DNA from: Lachnospiraceae bacterium UBA935
GTDB lineage: Bacteria; Bacillota; Clostridia; Lachnospirales; Lachnospiraceae
DNA length: 64,000 bases
Reading direction: 5' to 3'
Assembly (NCBI GenBank): GCA_002293525.1
Contig: DBDJ01000048.1
Coordinates: 1-64,000, forward strand
In this document: positions 62,647-64,000 of the stretch, one piece after another
Numbering within the stretch: position 1 is the stretch's first letter
How the letters are laid out: every line of letters starts with the position of its first letter
Notes under the pieces: model-generated
The model's database searches: none
The model's input: only the letters and a program-made list of their open reading frames with translations
What the model was told of the DNA's origin: nothing
Program-made: the position numbers and the translations under genes

Positions 62647-63621
62647 TTACAGAAGGTATCGATATTTTTCGATCAAATCGAGGCGGTTTTCCGCGAAACA
62701 CTGAATATTAAACAAAGCCCGCCTCATCATTTCCCCAAAGGATTCATAGGTTATCCCGCCAATATGGGGCGTTGTTATGACATTAGTCAGTTTCAGAAGT
62801 TCACTGTCAGCTGCTATCGGTTCCGATTCATAAACATCAATCCCGGCACCTCTGACCTGGCCTTCTTTTAAGGCTTGAATCAGCACTGTCTCATCAATCA
62901 GTTTTCCGCGGGCCGTATTGATCAGAATCACCCCTCTTTTCATCTTGCGGACAGTTTCCTCGCTGATCAGCTGCGCTGTTTCAGCCGTAAGCGGACAATG
63001 CAGGGAGATAATGTCCGACCTCGCCAGTAATTGCTCCAAGCTTACAGCTTCTGCCCTTATTTGCGATTCTAGCTCTGGCGACAGCCGCGACCTGCTGTGA
63101 TAAATTGTGCGTACAGAAAAGCCTTTCAGCATCTCCGCAACCAGCTTGCCAATATTCCCCATGCCAATGAGGCCGACGGTTTTACCCTTCAGTTCATGGG
63201 TCTTAAGGCCTTGCTTTTGCTTCTGCCAGATTCCTTGTCTGGTATCCTGATGGATCACCGGCAGCCTTCTCAAACAGGAAAGCATCAATAAAATACTATG
63301 CTCTGCCACGCTGACAGCATTGACCCCGGCATTGACATATAGCGGAATCCCATAATAAGCTAACGCTGCCCGATCGACGGTATCCAGCCCGACTCCCGTT
63401 CGCTGGATCATCCTGACTTTGCTCGCCTGACTTAAGACCTCGCCGTCAACCGGCAGTCTGCCGCTGGCCAGGATATAATCCGCAAACTTCACCTTATGAA
63501 TCAGCTCTTCCTTATCCAAATGATCCAATGTCATCAGCGCAAAGCCGTCCGGCACGAATGATTGTATGATTTCTAACGGCTCGGAAGCATAGTGGTTTGT
63601 CAGCAGTATGTTTTTGCTCAT
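62647..63621 (-). CDS. D-2-hydroxyacid dehydrogenase (phosphoglycerate dehydrogenase-like)
   Basis: A 324-residue NAD-dependent enzyme. NAD fold: GLIGMGNIGKLVAEML; catalytic residues in INTARGKLID (Arg), ESEPI (Glu) and TPHIGGITYES (His). It interconverts 2-hydroxy- and 2-keto acids. Its ATG overlaps the flippase stop by four bases, so it is part of the same transcript. The substrate is unknown; the set of neighbours suggests a dicarboxylic-type keto acid. Confidence 0.9.
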   Translation of the reverse strand: MSKNILLTNHYASEPLEIIQSFVPDGFALMTLDHLDKEELIHKVKFADYILASGRLPVDGEVLSQASKVRMIQRTGVGLDTVDRAALAYYGIPLYVNAGVNAVSVAEHSILLMLSCLRRLPVIHQDTRQGIWQKQKQGLKTHELKGKTVGLIGMGNIGKLVAEMLKGFSVRTIYHSRSRLSPELESQIRAEAVSLEQLLARSDIISLHCPLTAETAQLISEETVRKMKRGVILINTARGKLIDETVLIQALKEGQVRGAGIDVYESEPIAADSELLKLTNVITTPHIGGITYESFGEMMRRALFNIQCFAENRLDLIEKYRYLL

Positions 63622-64000
63622 TTTACCTGATTCTCCAATCCTTCTCTATTGCGGGCAGTAAAACTCCGGATCATGGTTATGATATAAAAGAAACTTTCCA
63701 GTTTACCCAGATAAGAACCGGCTACATAGACCAAGACACCGCCGGCTGCCTGTAACAGGAGCGTTGCCAGGTCGGGAAGGTTCAGCAGCCGGATCGGATA
63801 AATTAGGCCGGCCATGACCAGCGATAATAAAAAACTGGGCAACATATCCCTCAGCTGTTCCAGATAACGGTAGCCCAACAGTTTCTTATTGGGAGATGCA
63901 TTAATGATACTGCTGGTTATTGCCGTCACAATAAGGCTATAAGCCATAGCCAGCACCCCCAAGCGGAACGTTACCAATAAAACTGCCATGCCGATTACTT
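63618..64000 (-). CDS. Polysaccharide flippase, C-terminal part (Wzx-like), cut by window edge
   Basis: The frame is open to the window end; 127 codons are visible without a stop. Four hydrophobic helices and the stretch SIINASPNKKLLGYRYLEQL match the end of Wzx/MATE-type lipid-linked repeat-unit flippases. The ATG at 63989 is probably internal. It belongs to the surface-glycan locus and would export the lipid-linked unit. Confidence 0.8.
   Translation of the reverse strand, partial: VIGMAVLLVTFRLGVLAMAYSLIVTAITSSIINASPNKKLLGYRYLEQLRDMLPSFLLSLVMAGLIYPIRLLNLPDLATLLLQAAGGVLVYVAGSYLGKLESFFYIITMIRSFTARNREGLENQVK

Overview
This window reads as chromosome of an anaerobic, low-to-mid GC Firmicute of the Clostridia, probably Lachnospiraceae-like. 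The evidence is the gene style: a TsaB-RimI fusion, a YtrA/GntR-type ABC module, TraX- and YcxB-family proteins, strong Shine-Dalgarno sites, consensus sigma-A promoters, and wholly Gram-positive-type envelope genes. I could run no database search, so all names rest on motifs and remembered family features.

Layout. (1) 1-9.7 kb, mostly housekeeping on the minus strand: two tRNA-Ser genes (GGA and TGA anticodons) behind a consensus promoter, a MATE exporter, ispD, the t6A tRNA-modification genes tsaD, tsaB-rimI (fused) and tsaE, ribonuclease Z, and small membrane proteins (DUF6715-like, YcxB, TraX, CPBP). (2) 9.7-15.4 kb, two ABC systems: a MacA/MacB-like exporter (permease, adaptor, ATPase; minus strand) and, divergently, a GntR/YtrA repressor with its ATPase and permease. 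(3) 15.5-18.9 kb: a large secreted protein with four CARDB-like repeats, a carbohydrate-binding-like module and a right-handed beta-helix resembling GH87 alpha-1,3-glucanase/mycodextranase, preceded by a LacI-type palindrome. (4) 19.2-25.1 kb: an operon of FkbH-like HAD enzyme, acyl carrier protein, MBOAT acyltransferase, VOC protein and a large polytopic membrane protein. This looks like carrier-protein-dependent O-acylation (perhaps O-glycerylation) of a surface glycan. (5) 25.2-35.4 kb: a five-gene operon of zinc-ribbon membrane proteins around a 1365-residue VWA protein, driven by a perfect TTGACA-17-TATAAT promoter with a tandem 9-bp palindromic repeat at the start site. I cannot assign it to a described system.

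(6) 35.7-64 kb, a surface-glycan or protein-glycosylation island: several GT2 enzymes, two CgeB/DUF3880-like transferases, a GT4 enzyme, a 3,4-ketoisomerase plus DegT aminotransferase pair for a 3-amino-deoxysugar, a NodB deacetylase, an N-acetyl-sugar amidotransferase, a second FkbH-ACP module with MaoC, SDR and GNAT partners, and nonulosonic acid genes (neuB, neuC and neuA types). The 56-64 kb end adds a set rarely expected in a glycan locus: both halves of a class I fumarase-like dehydratase, a ter-type HpcH/HpaI C-C lyase, an ATP-grasp ligase, a U32-like TIM barrel, an MmgE/PrpD protein and a D-2-hydroxyacid dehydrogenase, next to the C-terminal part of a Wzx-like flippase that runs off the window. 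I infer that they build and attach an unusual small acid.

The window also shows many short (9-18 bp) tandem duplications, both inside genes and in leaders, a G-quadruplex-type C-rich tract, and a probable transposase relic. I saw no rRNA, CRISPR array or intact insertion sequence.
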